A stretch of 64,000 bases of DNA from Allacma fusca (taxonomy: Eukaryota > Arthropoda > Collembola > Symphypleona > Sminthuridae): the NCBI GenBank assembly GCA_947179485.1, contig OX359247.1:39594801-39658800 (forward strand). The letters run 5' to 3'. Positions 10,406 to 21,108 of the stretch are shown here, one piece after another (position 1 is the first letter of the stretch; each line of letters starts with the position of its first letter). Below the pieces are notes generated by a model. It was given only the letters and a program-made list of their open reading frames with translations. It had not been told where the DNA came from and made no database searches. A program made the translations under genes and the position numbers.

Positions 10406-11671
10406 CTAACACACAACCAAAGGCTTAAAGTCCTTTGAGCCACCATACCACGGTGGAATGGCATCTTCGGGTAAAAGTCTTTTCAGTTCCGCCTTCCACC
10501 TGTATTTATTCCCACTTAAGGCTACCACCCGGCCCATTAATTCTCCCCACAGTGGACGGGCAAAGTCAAGTGCCATTTTTGTAGCGTAGTTAGCTGTCAA
10601 AGTAAAATATCATCGACCATTTCGTTTTTTAAACGCATTCTCCTTTTTATTACAGTATAAATATTACCATTTATCAGTATAAGCTGCCCCAATGAGAAAG
10701 TTAGTATATCCAAGTACAAGCTAGTCATTTTGATTCCTAATTCAACGACTAAAAATATATTTGGTTAATATGATTGATTATCTGGTTTGTGACAAGAGTG
10801 TATGCTATTTAATTATTGTTATAAGACGTATATATAAGAGCAATCATAAAATTCAATTGCTTACATTCCAGATGTCCAACCATTTTGTAAACCAATTTCA
10901 CATCAAATCCTTCGGAGTCAAGTACAGCCACAGCTTGTCGAATTTTCTTGTCAGGTTTGTCTCTGGCCACAAAACTAGGTAAAATAATGAAACACATGTA
11001 CGACAGGAAATTTTCTACGAAATCTGTAACGAAAAAATGATGTACTAGAATAAACACCTTTTCGCAACATTAATTGCGAGCCGAAAAAACATTTTTTCAA
11101 ACACCGGAAACAGTTCCGTAGAGCGGTCGATGAGGTCATCAAATCTATACTTGCCGACTTCAGCGTACCAAACTGAAATAAAAAATAAAGCATTTGAAGT
11201 TAACATTTGTCCCTTATAACAAGTTCAATTGGGTCAATTCAATGGAAATTATATGAAATTCTATGAGCACTGAATCCGTCAACATGACAAAATAACGTAC
11301 TAGGTCTGTTTTCGTCATCATAACCGCCAAGGTAGTATGGAAATCGGTTTGCAAGGTCCTCAGGAGGTCTCCATGAATCCATCTCGTTTATAAAGTCCAC
11401 GGCGTGCTGCAAAAATAAAAATATTCAATTACATTCAATACGTCCAGCTATAATCATCTCAGGCAAAATTTACCTCCAAGGTGTAGTTCCTAAACGCTCT
11501 GGAATGGCTCATAACACTGTAGAGCTTCTGATAAACTTCTTTTGAGAGCCTGGTAGCATTCTTCGGCTGCAATTCTTCTTTCCGAGGATGCTTCCCGAAA
11601 CTTGTTTGTATTATTGTACACAGGACGAGTAAATAATAAATAAATAGCATTTCCATAATAACGGACGACAA
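10406..11671 (-). CDS. Secreted CRAL-TRIO (SEC14-like) protein, paralogue 1
   Basis: Six exons: 11474-11671, 11301-11406, 11058-11172, 10865-10974, 10668-10748 and 10406-10593, all with GT-AG borders and matching phase, giving 265 residues. The N-terminus is a hydrophobic signal peptide (MEMLFIYYLLVLCTIIQTSF; a second possible start lies six codons upstream). The body follows the CRAL-TRIO pattern: FPYYLGGYDDENRP, an AVLDSEGFDV strand, a TFSLGQLILIN strand, and a C-terminal KAELKRLLPEDAIPPWYGG. CRAL-TRIO domains bind small hydrophobic ligands such as tocopherol, retinal or phosphoinositides; the ligand here is unknown. The exons of 106, 115 and 81 bp match those of the paralogues at 25.1 and 30.6 kb. 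The signal peptide is unusual for this mostly cytosolic family. The family call is from memory of its pattern. Confidence 0.8.
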
Positions 11672-12479
11672 TAATTAGACCCTGCTTCAAGTTGGTACAG
11701 TCCAGTGTGACAAAAAGGAGAGACTGACTCTATAACATAATCGTCATAGGTTAGTGCTCAAGTTTTTTCATCAACTTTTTGTAGTCTGTGTGTAGAATTG
11801 GTTGAACCAGTTCCATTTAGAATGTTGAAGTTTAAAATCGCGTGCGTATAAAATTCTCACGGTTTTTAGAACTATGTACATGTTTATAAACTTTTTAATC
11901 ATTCACAGATATGAAACTCCAGATATGAGTCATTGATGTACATCAATCGTTATTATTACAGGAAAATCAGAGAATGCATCATATTTTTTTCAATAGCTTT
12001 AAAAAGTCCAAATGTAATATCCCAATCATTTCGAAAGACTCTAAATTCTTCCGTGAGAAAACCCAAGATGAATATTTTATTCGTCTGATTGTGAGTCTGA
12101 GAAGATACGTTGAATATTTTTAACTTATTGGGTTTCCCCATTTCTGGCCCTGAATATAAAATGGCAGGTTTAGCATTTAAGGTGGAAGGATGAGTTCATC
12201 ATATGCAACAGATACCTTGATTTACCTAGACGTAAGGATTGAATGCGTAAAATCTACAGAAATGGGAATTATTTTTTTGACACTATGATGTACGATTGAT
12301 CCAGAAATTAATGAAAATGTTGTTCGTTCCTGGGATGTTTCAGTATCGATGAATTTATTATTTTTATTTAAACATGATTATTACTGTAGATTAATAGCCA
12401 CAATCTTTACCAGGGCTGTAAAAATGAAAATGCCAAGGTTATAGGCCTGCCCGGGTGAAAGTGCCTTTTGGTTGCCTTA
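11672..12479. other. Intergenic DNA upstream of CRAL-TRIO paralogue 1
   Basis: No gene recognised. The frame at 11956-12141 has no family features. CAGGGCTGTAAAAA at 12411 looks like a hAT-type terminus, but I found no exact partner. Confidence 0.4.
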
Positions 12480-13705
12480 TAACTGCTGGCACGATTATCC
12501 GCAAATGACGTCCCTAAATGAAGGGCGGTGGTACGCCCCGATCTATTTGGTAAATTCGGTATTTAGAGGCTCAGGATAACCCAAACTTGTTCAATATAAT
12601 ATCAGGAATTTCAATTCATGTTTTTAACCCGATCGGTTAACAGGATACCAGGGCAGGTATTGATCATTTACGAATTCATTTTTACAGTTCTTGTATGCCG
12701 ATTTTAACAAAATAAAATGCTTTGGTGTTTAAATCAAACCCTGGATCTAATTGTGGTACTAAATGGTTAACCTAAGCATCAGAAACGGGCACCATGATGC
12801 CAGGAATGACCAATCGTTCAAAATTTCTCCCATATCAATGTATTTTTTGTTTTGGAGCACGGTTTGTATATAAATCTGAAATCATTGATGTCTATTAGAC
12901 TGTACCCAGGTAGCACGATAACTGGGCCTTGACAAAAACAACCAAAATCCTCAAACATTTAAAAAAGGGAATTTCTCATGATAGTAGATGGATCTAGCTT
13001 TAACGATCCATACCTGGTAACACAGTATCCGAGAGAGCTAATTTGTACAGCGCTGTCAGCGAACTTCTTAATTCTTCATATACATATTGTTGCATGAAGT
13101 TCAACATTTGAAAAGATCATGGAGCTTTTGGTGCTCAACGTTTCATCATTGTACATATATTCTTTGCTTAACTGTCAATAAAACGTGTAGTTAGCCCTGA
13201 AATTATCTAGATCTCATAGCATGGAAATGATTGGAGATTTTGGTTGTCAAGTTCCGGGTATCGTGCTACTCGTTTAACAGCCTTATAGACACATCAATAA
13301 TAACAGATGTATATACAAATCGTGCTTCAAAACAAAAGAATACATGGATTTGGTACAAATTTTAAACGATTGGTCATTCCGGGCATCATGATGTCCGCTT
13401 CTGATGCAGGGGTGAAACATTTAGTGCCACAAATAGAGTCAGGATTTGATTTTAAGCACAAAAGCGTCTTATTTGATTAAAATCGGCATACAAAAACTAA
13501 AAATGAATTCGTAAATGGCCAATACCAGGCCGGGTATCCCGTTTACCTCTCGAATGAAAAAAATTATTTTAGGTTCCTAGTATTATATTGAACAAGTTTG
13601 AGCCATCATCGAGCCAATAAATACCGAATATACCAAATAGCAGGGACGTACCACCGCCCTTCATTTAGGGACGTCATGTAGGAACAATCCTGCCAGTAGT
13701 CGCTC
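12480..13705. repeat. Large imperfect palindrome (fold-back element), about 1.2 kb
   Basis: The left arm (about 12480-13000) is repeated in reverse complement in the right arm (about 13190-13705). The best matching part starts ATGACGTCCCTAAATGAAGG at 12505 and ends with its complement at 13677. Similarity continues through AAACTTGTTCAATATAATA, ATTTACGAATTCATTTTTA, TTTGTATGCCGATTTTAA and ATGACCAATCGTT to GTAGCACGATA. The arms are near 500 bp each with many substitutions, around a 150-200 bp centre. No coding frame. A transcript would fold into a long hairpin. It could be a Foldback-type transposon or two head-to-head copies. Confidence 0.85.
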
Positions 13706-13754
13706 ATGCCTGATTCGAGGTTTTTACAGTTAAAACAAAGAGCAAGGTTACAAA

Positions 13755-13949
13755 TAGGGCTTATGTTCGGGACGGGACGTCCCGAGGTGTCGGGACGTCC
13801 CGAGGTGTCGGGACGTCCCGAGGTGTCGGGACACGGGATCGAGACAGTTTTGGGACCAAAATTTAGTCCCCATGTTATTTCAGGACGGAATCAGGGTTCG
13901 TTTGTTTGTCCCGAAAATGTCGGGCCAGGACGGAATAATAGATCGGGAC
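13755..13949. repeat. CGGGAC word-repeat block, left part
   Basis: Contains a self-complementary CGGGACGTCCCGAGGTGT unit repeated three times (13780-13832), then a tract ending GATCGGGAC. The tract CAGTTTTGGGACCAAAATTT..GTCCCC..TGTTATTT recurs in diverged form at about 20985-21060. The block is the left flank of the element inserted at 13950; its continuation is at 20807. Confidence 0.6.
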
Positions 13950-15211
13950 CAGAGATGCGTTCAAGTCAAGTTATTTGAGATAACTTGACAAAAAATTGTC
14001 TAAGCGAGGTATCCGCACTTGTACTTGACGAATCAAGTTTCTCAAGCAACTTGAGTATTCAAGTACTCGATTTTCAAGTTCATTTTATTGAACTTGAACT
14101 TGATCATAACTTGACGTTCAAGTTGGGCACATAACTTGACTTGAACGTGAACTTGTACTTGAACTTGATTATTCCAGTAATTTTTTCGTAAAAGAATAAA
14201 CAATACTAAAATTCTCGTCCACAACTACATTAGCTAATAATGGCTAGGTCGTGATTAGGATAAACTAAACGGCATGCAGGTGATATTCTTTACTTTAAAA
14301 TTGCTAAAAAAATTAAAATACTTGATCAAATAAATGTAAACATAGTAGTCCATTCTAATTTACTAATTTGCACTATTAAGAGTTTAGAAATCACATTACG
14401 GGCCTGTTCACATTAGTGTTGCACTCATCAGGTGTGTAACCAGCAGTTATATTCATAAATATTTGTCGTCGTTACTTTTATTTAACCAATGTTGATTTAT
14501 AACCCAGCTAGCACAAAGATATCTTAAAGACAAATTTCAGAATTCTTTAGCTCGAACATCCGATATCTTAAAGATTACATGAAAGATTAGCGACGAAGTC
14601 TTTACGATACTGCTAATATTTCTGAATGGCCGCTCGAACCCTTCTTCGACGAATCTCCAGTGATTCCTACCGCGAGAGTTTCACGATGCGCAGACGACAG
14701 TTATAAGAAGGACGCCGAGACTGCGCATCGCATATTTTTAATATACGCGTACATATGCGCTCATGTTATTTTCAATAAACACATCATAATAAATAAGTTT
14801 TTCAGCAATTTATTCAAGGCAAAGCCGATTTAATAAATCATTCAAGACTTTAGTACAGTTATAATAACATAGTCCTTTAAATGTGAATAAAAAGTTGCAA
14901 AATTTGACAGTAACAAAATATTATCAACTTCAATTATTAAAGACCACCGAAAATTAACAATGAAGTAAAAAAAATGAATACAAATGATACATACATGGAG
15001 TCAATAAGGTCGCACATTTCAATTCAACGAATGGCCCAAAATTAAACCAAAGGTGTAATGACAATTTCATTTTAATTGTAAAAATATTAATTCAATTGAA
15101 GGGCCAGTGATTCCATATTAATTCAAATTTCTGCTGACAAATTGCCGGCACCGTCATCGGACTGCAAAAACAAAAAAAGTTTAAATAAATTAAAATAAAA
15201 CATAGTCTAAA

Positions 15212-16959
15212 CTAACGGGACATTTTTGTGATCCAAAATATTTCTGGAGTGAAATGGTTGATAACAGTTTTTTTACTGCGGTATAGTATTAATTTAAAAA
15301 ATAAAAATAAAAATTTTAAAACAAATAAAGTAATTAAAATTAAAATGATTTGCAGTTTTAAACTAATCAAATTCAGAGCGGGTGCTATTCCTCCATTTTT
15401 CAATGACTTGGGCAAATGGTCACCAGCATGCTGAACCCAGTTTTGAATTTTCTTCCTTACTGCTTTCATGGTCTCCGTGGCTGTTCTTGGATTTATTTTT
15501 ACAACATCTAATAGTTAATGAATAAATTATTGCTTGGTTAAGATAAAGCCAGTAATAATTGTATTGCATGTATGAAAGCATGCTCATTCCATTTAAATAT
15601 TTCGTTGGTAAAGAGGCAAAGCGGTTCAAATGCATTTTATATTGAAAGCAAAACGATCCGCATACTATTCTCATTAAGATAAAAATGAACTATTTGAAAT
15701 TACCAAATATCAAATCGACCAAATTCAAGGACGCAAAGCAATTCTTGCCATTTGTTCCAGAAAAATTGTAAGTGTAGGCCAGTTCATATGTCAAAACTTT
15801 CTTGAGGACTTCGTACACCGTAGTTGTTAGATCACAACCTCCTATACTTCCTAAATAGACAATCTAAACCCCAAAACATAACACTTGTCTTATTGAGATT
15901 AATTTCTTTAAAACATTGTGAAATAGAACATATTTGCATGAATTAAAACACATACAGAAGCTGCTTTAAAAGGACCATCAGTCACAAGTTTAGAGTTAAA
16001 TTCCAAACGTTTATCTCTGGTATTAAAAGGAAACCCAAAATTTGGAGTTGGCTGAAGAGCTCCTGGGAAAATTGTATTGGCAGCTGCATTATGTACCAAG
16101 GATTCCATCATACGGACCAAAGCATTTTGGTTAGCTTGAATTGTTGCAAAATTCCGAATGCACATAGCCTCAAAACCTAAAAATAAACATTTAAAAAATA
16201 TAAATGTATAAAGACTCACAATAACGAAACTCCGTATTTAAGTCAATTTGGGCTTCCTCGTATCGTTGTGGAGCAAAATGCAGTAACAGCTAGTTACATA
16301 AAAAATTAATTGGACCACGGAATTAATGGAGGTTCCGTAAATTCTAAATACTGAGCAAAACATGGTATAGTTTGAAAGGCTTTGTGCTTTATGTTCTTCC
16401 AAGAAATTTAAAGAACTACTTTTTAGGAAACGTTAATCTAGATTCTGAAAGAATTCAGAATATCATTATTAAAATTTGCCTATTTGCCTAAGTTTTTACC
16501 TGAGAATTTGGTCCAAAATTCCTCCCATTTTTCTGAACATCCATTTGTAAAAATTACAGACGTTGATGACTGATCATCAAAAGGATCAACGCAAGAATTT
16601 TTGACAGATCCAATATTAGATCCACTGTCGGATGTGTTTGGAAATAAAATGTCGGGACTCTCAGGGTGTACCAGGTTGGAGGTGCTGGCAAAGTCTGGAA
16701 AGGCCGGAACCGAATTAGTTGATTTTGCGACTGTTTTGGCTTGTACAATCAATACGAGTTCTTTTAATTGCTCATCCTGAACGAGACTTAAATGTCGGTA
16801 AAATGTCTTGATTAGTTTCGGCCTCACTGAAATCGGAATGATTTTCAAAATATTCCACGTGTGATGTTGCTTCTTCAAATGTGCCTGCATATTCCAATGA
16901 CCCTTCATGCTGTTTGTGTAAACTAAACTCTCCATTTGAAAAGTATTTACTATGTCCAT
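15212..16959 (-). CDS. DUF4806-type transposon-associated protein
   Basis: Exons 16500-16959, 15956-16176, 15704-15863 and 15212-15507 join in phase to about 378 codons. The C-terminal half matches the DUF4806 pattern as I know it: a coiled helix with QNALVRMMESL, a FPFNTRDKRLEFNSKL motif, then LGSIGGCDLTTTVYEVLKKV, ELAYTYNFSGTNGK, LVDLIF and a basic helix KIQNWVQHAGDHLPK. An extra upstream exon near 17455-17533 (SSLSVPFGVVHFLDTNEVEV) looks like the usual N-terminus of such proteins, joined through a middle exon near 17300-17370. The exact N-terminal joins are unresolved; a second frame over 16772-16975 is also possible. The function of DUF4806 is unknown. Its neighbour is a transposase in the same orientation, which suggests an accessory role in transposition. 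Confidence 0.7.
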
Positions 16960-17537
16960 TATTTAAACTGGACATAGTAACCCATAGACCACCAATTATT
17001 ATCCAATAGTGAAATTTTGACCTAATAAAATGAGCTATATTATCATATTACTCAAAAATATCAAGATTACATCTAAAGCAAGCAAACAAAATAGTTTTAT
17101 AAAAACAATTAATTCGGATTATTTAGATATTAACAGTAGAAAATTTGATTCAAAATTCCACAATTAAATGGCAGGATTAAGTTTAAAATAAAATAGCGGA
17201 AGGATTCTTTAAGGGCCTTCAAACATCACGTAAAGATCATGGAATCATGGGTCAAGTCGTAATGGGGAGAGTTAATATAATTGTAATTTAAATAATAAAC
17301 GCCACTAACCATACTCATAGAAAACTCGAATCGGGTGGTTAGACCACAATGATTTCACCGGCTGCTGCTGCATCTTAACTGCCAAGAGAATTTTTTCAAC
17401 TTTCTTTATATTCGGTCAGTAGCATCGAAAAATATCATTTTCTGTATACGCACAATTCATCGGCATAACTTCGACCTCATTCGTATCCAAGAAATGTACA
17501 ACGCCAAACGGGACAGACAAACTGGACATAGCTAATT

Positions 17538-19556
17538 TCATAAAAACGCTGGAAAAATAACAAAGTAATCTTTAAATGGCAAAGAAACACATTTAGTTAA
17601 AATATCGTCACAATTCCAAAAATATTCTGGGCCAAGATTACATGCTTCAAATACTCTAATTTTGGTGGAATCACACGGGTGGCTATAAAAAGGTTCACAA
17701 TCAATGTATTTACGTCCAACAACTACTTCCCTCTTTTGCAACGTAGCGAAACACTTTATGGCGATTATTGTCTCATTTTGCAATATGCAAACATTATTTC
17801 CAACAGATGAATTTAGTTCAAAATTTGTTAAATAATAATTTGAAAACTGAGGGTTTGTTATGACTCTCGGAAGCGGATGAAAGCTTCGTCGTCTCTTGTG
17901 ATTTACTGGTTTTGCGGGCTGTCTTCCTTGATTTTCTGTTAATCTTCTGTGAACCTGTTGGATTGGATAATTGGGATTCTTTAGAAGCGATTTCAGATAA
18001 CCCAAGTAATTCTCGAACCTGAAACCACTAAAATCATCCAGCGGGCCTAAATGATTGGAATCCTCTGCTAAATGCTCCAGGCCATGGACATTGTATGACA
18101 TGTTGCTGCTTCCATATATTTCTTTAAATTCGTTAACAAAATAGTCCAATAAAGATTTCGCATAAGCGTTCAATTGTTTGTGCAAACGCTTACAACAAAG
18201 TATTCGTATTGCGACATGCATACATAGAAAATGTTTATAAACGCTTTCTTCCAAGATATTTTCCAGTACCACAGGACCAGCGTAGAGAACACAAACTCTA
18301 AATTCACTTGCTTTCCAACGGTCCAACTCATTGATTCCCCGAGGCTTCCTGGAAAATTCCTTTGGTGTAAAGGCAGAAAGTTTTGTCAGTTGTAAAGAAA
18401 GTAACTCTTGCTGTTGATGGCTTATTTTAAATTTTGACGGCCTGCTACGTGTCCATAAATTTAAAAGTTTGCGAGTTACTCCTAGACAAACCAAATGCAT
18501 AAACTCGAATGTGAAACATTTAATTACATCAAACTTTAAATCAACTAGTGGTGTAATTCCCGTGTGATGGTCTTCGTCAGCTCTGTTTCGGAAGCTTGCA
18601 TCGGTTCTCGGGGTGTATCCAGTGCCGCAAAGAGCAACACTATGGTCTTTGTACTCACCAGGTATCTCGCATTTAGTGCAACACTTGTAACCCGCATGTC
18701 CCTTGGTGGACAAAATGTATGCTCTCGCTGGGGCATCACATGTAAAACAATTAATTAAAATCTTGAATTGAAAGTCTTGAAATAGTAATCCACTTTCCAT
18801 GAGATCCTTCAGCTCCATTACAAAGGGTTCCAAATACTGTCGTATATTTTCTGGTTTTGCTTTTCCGGAATACAAACCGATAACAAAAACAGGGTAAGTA
18901 AAAGCTTTGACGTAGCCAAGAATAGGCCAAAACTGTTGTGAGGAACTTTTAAATAAAGGAATTCCATCAATTTTAAACTGGAGTTGAATGCCTTTCCGAA
19001 GAACATTTCTTTCCTCCAGAGAACTTGACTGCAAAAGCTGCAATAGCTGAGGTTTTAACCCGAAGCTACAATATTGACCAGGAGCTATAATTTGAATGTC
19101 TGTAGACCTCGGGGTTTTCATTACGGTTCGACAGTCGTTTGGCAAATTTTCAAATCCAGGGTAAAGCCTTAGGTGCTTCAAAATTTCCGAGACGGCTACC
19201 ATTGGTATTTTATGTCGAAGAACCCAACTGCTTAAAAATTCCTTAAAAGACTCGGCGTTGTAAAAATCGTCATCGCTGGATGACTCGCAATTATATCCTA
19301 GCGGAAGTAATTCTGGTGGTACTAATGAGGAAGCAAAATTTGAATTATTTGCGCTTGAATTTGTAACAATATTTCCTACACTTTGGTTGCTTGTTGACGC
19401 TGGGTGTAGCACAGGATGTTGCAAGCACTTTGATCTCACATTAATACCAATGTTAATATTGGTTTCTTGATTTAAAGCTACTAATTGATTTCGTACCTCC
19501 AGGCTCTTTTTTCTTCGTGTGTGTCTTTCAGAATAAGATTTAAAGTTTGGATACAT
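17538..19556 (-). CDS. Tnp2-like ('DAPARA') transposase, 672 residues, intact
   Basis: One uninterrupted exon. The start at 19556 follows a likely 5'-UTR intron (donor AAG/GTAAGA near 19588). Key features: about residues 275-300, a CDAPARAYILSTKGHAGYKC motif with paired cysteines in a CxxC context; EDHHTGITPL near 335; FMHLVCLGVTRKLLNLW near 355; then a helical region with FRFENYLGYLK near 540 and a basic tail. This order is shared by transposase-domain proteins common in aphids, ants and fish, and it resembles the Tnp2 core of CACTA-type elements, though I cannot fix the superfamily by eye. It would cut and join element ends in the nucleus. The full-length frame without stops suggests recent activity. 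Confidence 0.8.
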   Translation of the reverse strand: MYPNFKSYSERHTRRKKSLEVRNQLVALNQETNINIGINVRSKCLQHPVLHPASTSNQSVGNIVTNSSANNSNFASSLVPPELLPLGYNCESSSDDDFYNAESFKEFLSSWVLRHKIPMVAVSEILKHLRLYPGFENLPNDCRTVMKTPRSTDIQIIAPGQYCSFGLKPQLLQLLQSSSLEERNVLRKGIQLQFKIDGIPLFKSSSQQFWPILGYVKAFTYPVFVIGLYSGKAKPENIRQYLEPFVMELKDLMESGLLFQDFQFKILINCFTCDAPARAYILSTKGHAGYKCCTKCEIPGEYKDHSVALCGTGYTPRTDASFRNRADEDHHTGITPLVDLKFDVIKCFTFEFMHLVCLGVTRKLLNLWTRSRPSKFKISHQQQELLSLQLTKLSAFTPKEFSRKPRGINELDRWKASEFRVCVLYAGPVVLENILEESVYKHFLCMHVAIRILCCKRLHKQLNAYAKSLLDYFVNEFKEIYGSSNMSYNVHGLEHLAEDSNHLGPLDDFSGFRFENYLGYLKSLLKNPNYPIQQVHRRLTENQGRQPAKPVNHKRRRSFHPLPRVITNPQFSNYYLTNFELNSSVGNNVCILQNETIIAIKCFATLQKREVVVGRKYIDCEPFYSHPCDSTKIRVFEACNLGPEYFWNCDDILTKCVSLPFKDYFVIFPAFL

Positions 19557-20487
19557 TGTTAAATCAACTTGAAATTAATGAAATCTTACCTTTCTTGATC
19601 TTCTGAGAACCGATCTAAAAGATGTGGTCGGCATAACCGCATGCAAGTCACTAACTACATTGGCATCCGCGTAAGCGCTGCAATCCCAAGTCACTTTTTA
19701 GGAAATTCCGCCGAAGGAAAGCTATCATTTCGTAAATTAGACTTACTTGAGAGAAGTTTAAGAAACTGGTCGCAGTTCTCGTTCGTACGATATAGTTAAG
19801 ATGACTTCATTCTTTCGTTTGTGCGTTATCGAATTCAAGAATCATAAGAAGTTAAAGCGAAATCTTCGTGATATCTGGTGCTTGCTGGGAAGGTTGTTCG
19901 TCTGCGCAATCGTGTTTAATATCAGCAAAAATTATTTTTATATGAAATAATAAATTATTCTTAAACTTCTTCTTAGCTTCAGAACAGGTGAAGTGAACAA
20001 TTACTTCATTTTTATAATGGAACACGAACCCCGAGTATCAAGAACATCTTTATAAAATAATAAGACGGAAATTTTAATTATTCAAAATTCAAAGTATGGA
20101 AACAGGAAACAAGAATTATTCTCGACCACTAGCCATCGTGGGGGCGATTTTAATGTCGATGGAATGAAAACAAATACAAAGATGTTATTATTATGATGAT
20201 TGACGCCCAATATTATTTTTAGTGGGATGCAATGATGCCACTAATTAGGCATTACTTACATTGCTCTTCAGTGACAAAAACTCAAGTTACAGATATACTC
20301 AAGTTGTATTCAAGTACTTCCATTCATTGTACTTGAACTTGACTTGATTTTACAATCAAGTAACAAATTATTAACTTGAACTTGATCGAACTTGAACTTG
20401 AAAATTCAAGTTAAAATTATAATTTTACTTCAACTTGATGTTCAAGTTTCAAGTTACGAAATTGTCTGCACTTGACTTGACTTGAAC

Positions 20488-20790
20488 TTTATACACACTT
20501 GAACTATTCAAGGTATACTTGAACTTGATACGCACTTGAACTATTCAAGGTATACTTGAACTTGATACGCACTTGAACTATTCAAGTTATACTTGAACTT
20601 GATACGCACTTGAACTATTCAAGTTATACTTGAACTTGATACGCACTTGAACTATTCAAGTTATACTTGAACTTGATACGCACTTGAACTATTCAAGTTA
20701 TACTTGAACTTGATACGCACTTGAACTATTCAAGTTATACTTGAACTTGATACGCACTTGAACTATTCAAGTTATACTTGAACTTGAACG
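20488..20790. repeat. 37-bp tandem array of AACTTGA words, about eight copies
   Basis: GATACGCACTTGAACTATTC recurs at 20527, 20564, 20601, 20638, 20675, 20712 and 20749, an exact 37-bp step, with a variant copy before it. Copies are nearly identical. Each unit contains inverted ACTTGAA/TTCAAGT words. It lies immediately inside the right terminus of the outer transposon. Confidence 0.95.
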
Positions 20791-20806
20791 CAGCTCTGAT
20801 CGGGAC

Positions 20807-21108
20807 AAAACGAATTCTCTACTGTATACTACTGCTGTAAATATTAATATGTACGGGAATGGTTCGTTTTAAACATTTTTATTCTACGTGAATACTTTTT
20901 CAAGTAACCTTCCTCTATTGCTGGAGATGCTCTTATATGAATTGTGGAATTTGGGCCATTTCTTTTAAGACTGGGATTATGATCGGGACAGTATCGGTAC
21001 AGTTTCGGGAAAACGTTTTTGTCCCCGTGTTATTTTACGACGGAATCGGGAAGAACTTTTTTTGTTTAATTGTCTGGGTCAAAACGTTTGTCCCCAGTAC
21101 AAGCCGTG
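20807..21108. repeat. CGGGAC word-repeat block, right part
   Basis: Continues the CGGGAC repeat interrupted at 13950. ATGATCGGGACAGTATCGG and a TTTTGTCCCCGTGTTATTTT tract (about 21015-21035) match the left part in direct orientation. It may be one old repetitive element split by the transposon insertion; its outer ends are not clear. Confidence 0.5.

Larger units (their letters stand above)
14503..19889 (-). mobile_element. Inner transposon carrying Tnp2-like transposase and DUF4806 gene
   Basis: The ends CCCAGCTAGCACAAAGATATC (from 14503) and, complemented from 19889, CCCAGCAAGCACCAGATATC form an imperfect terminal inverted repeat. The flanking bases are AA on both sides, allowing a 2-bp target duplication. 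Inside both ends CTTAAA and AAGAT words recur. Both genes are transcribed leftward. The unit sits cleanly between the AACTTGA arrays of the outer element, which argues for nesting. A single 6.8-kb element with unusually long ends is the alternative. Confidence 0.55.
13950..20798. mobile_element. Outer transposon with 8-bp target duplication and AACTTGA subterminal repeats
   Basis: The left end is CAGAGATGCGTTCAAG and the right end, complemented, is CAGAGCTGCGTTCAAG (15 of 16). The flanks are identical: ATCGGGAC at 13942-13949 and 20799-20806, an 8-bp target duplication. CAG-type ends and an 8-bp duplication are typical of hAT elements. Just inside both ends are dense AACTTGA/TCAAGTT words (about 13965-14170 and 20280-20795), a layout like hAT subterminal transposase-binding repeats. 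The coding region in the middle probably belongs to an inner element (14503-19889), so the outer element itself looks non-coding and interrupted. Confidence 0.75.

Noticed and set aside
12411..13732. hAT element with CAGGGCTGTAAAAA end enclosing the palindrome
   Set aside because: The right side has only TTTTTACAG and no matching CCCTG or target duplication.
13755..21108. A third, outermost element bounded by GGCTT-type ends around the CGGGAC repeats
   Set aside because: The ends TAGGGCTTATG and CACGGCTTGTAC are weakly similar and the 8-bp flanks do not match, so only the repeat blocks are reported.
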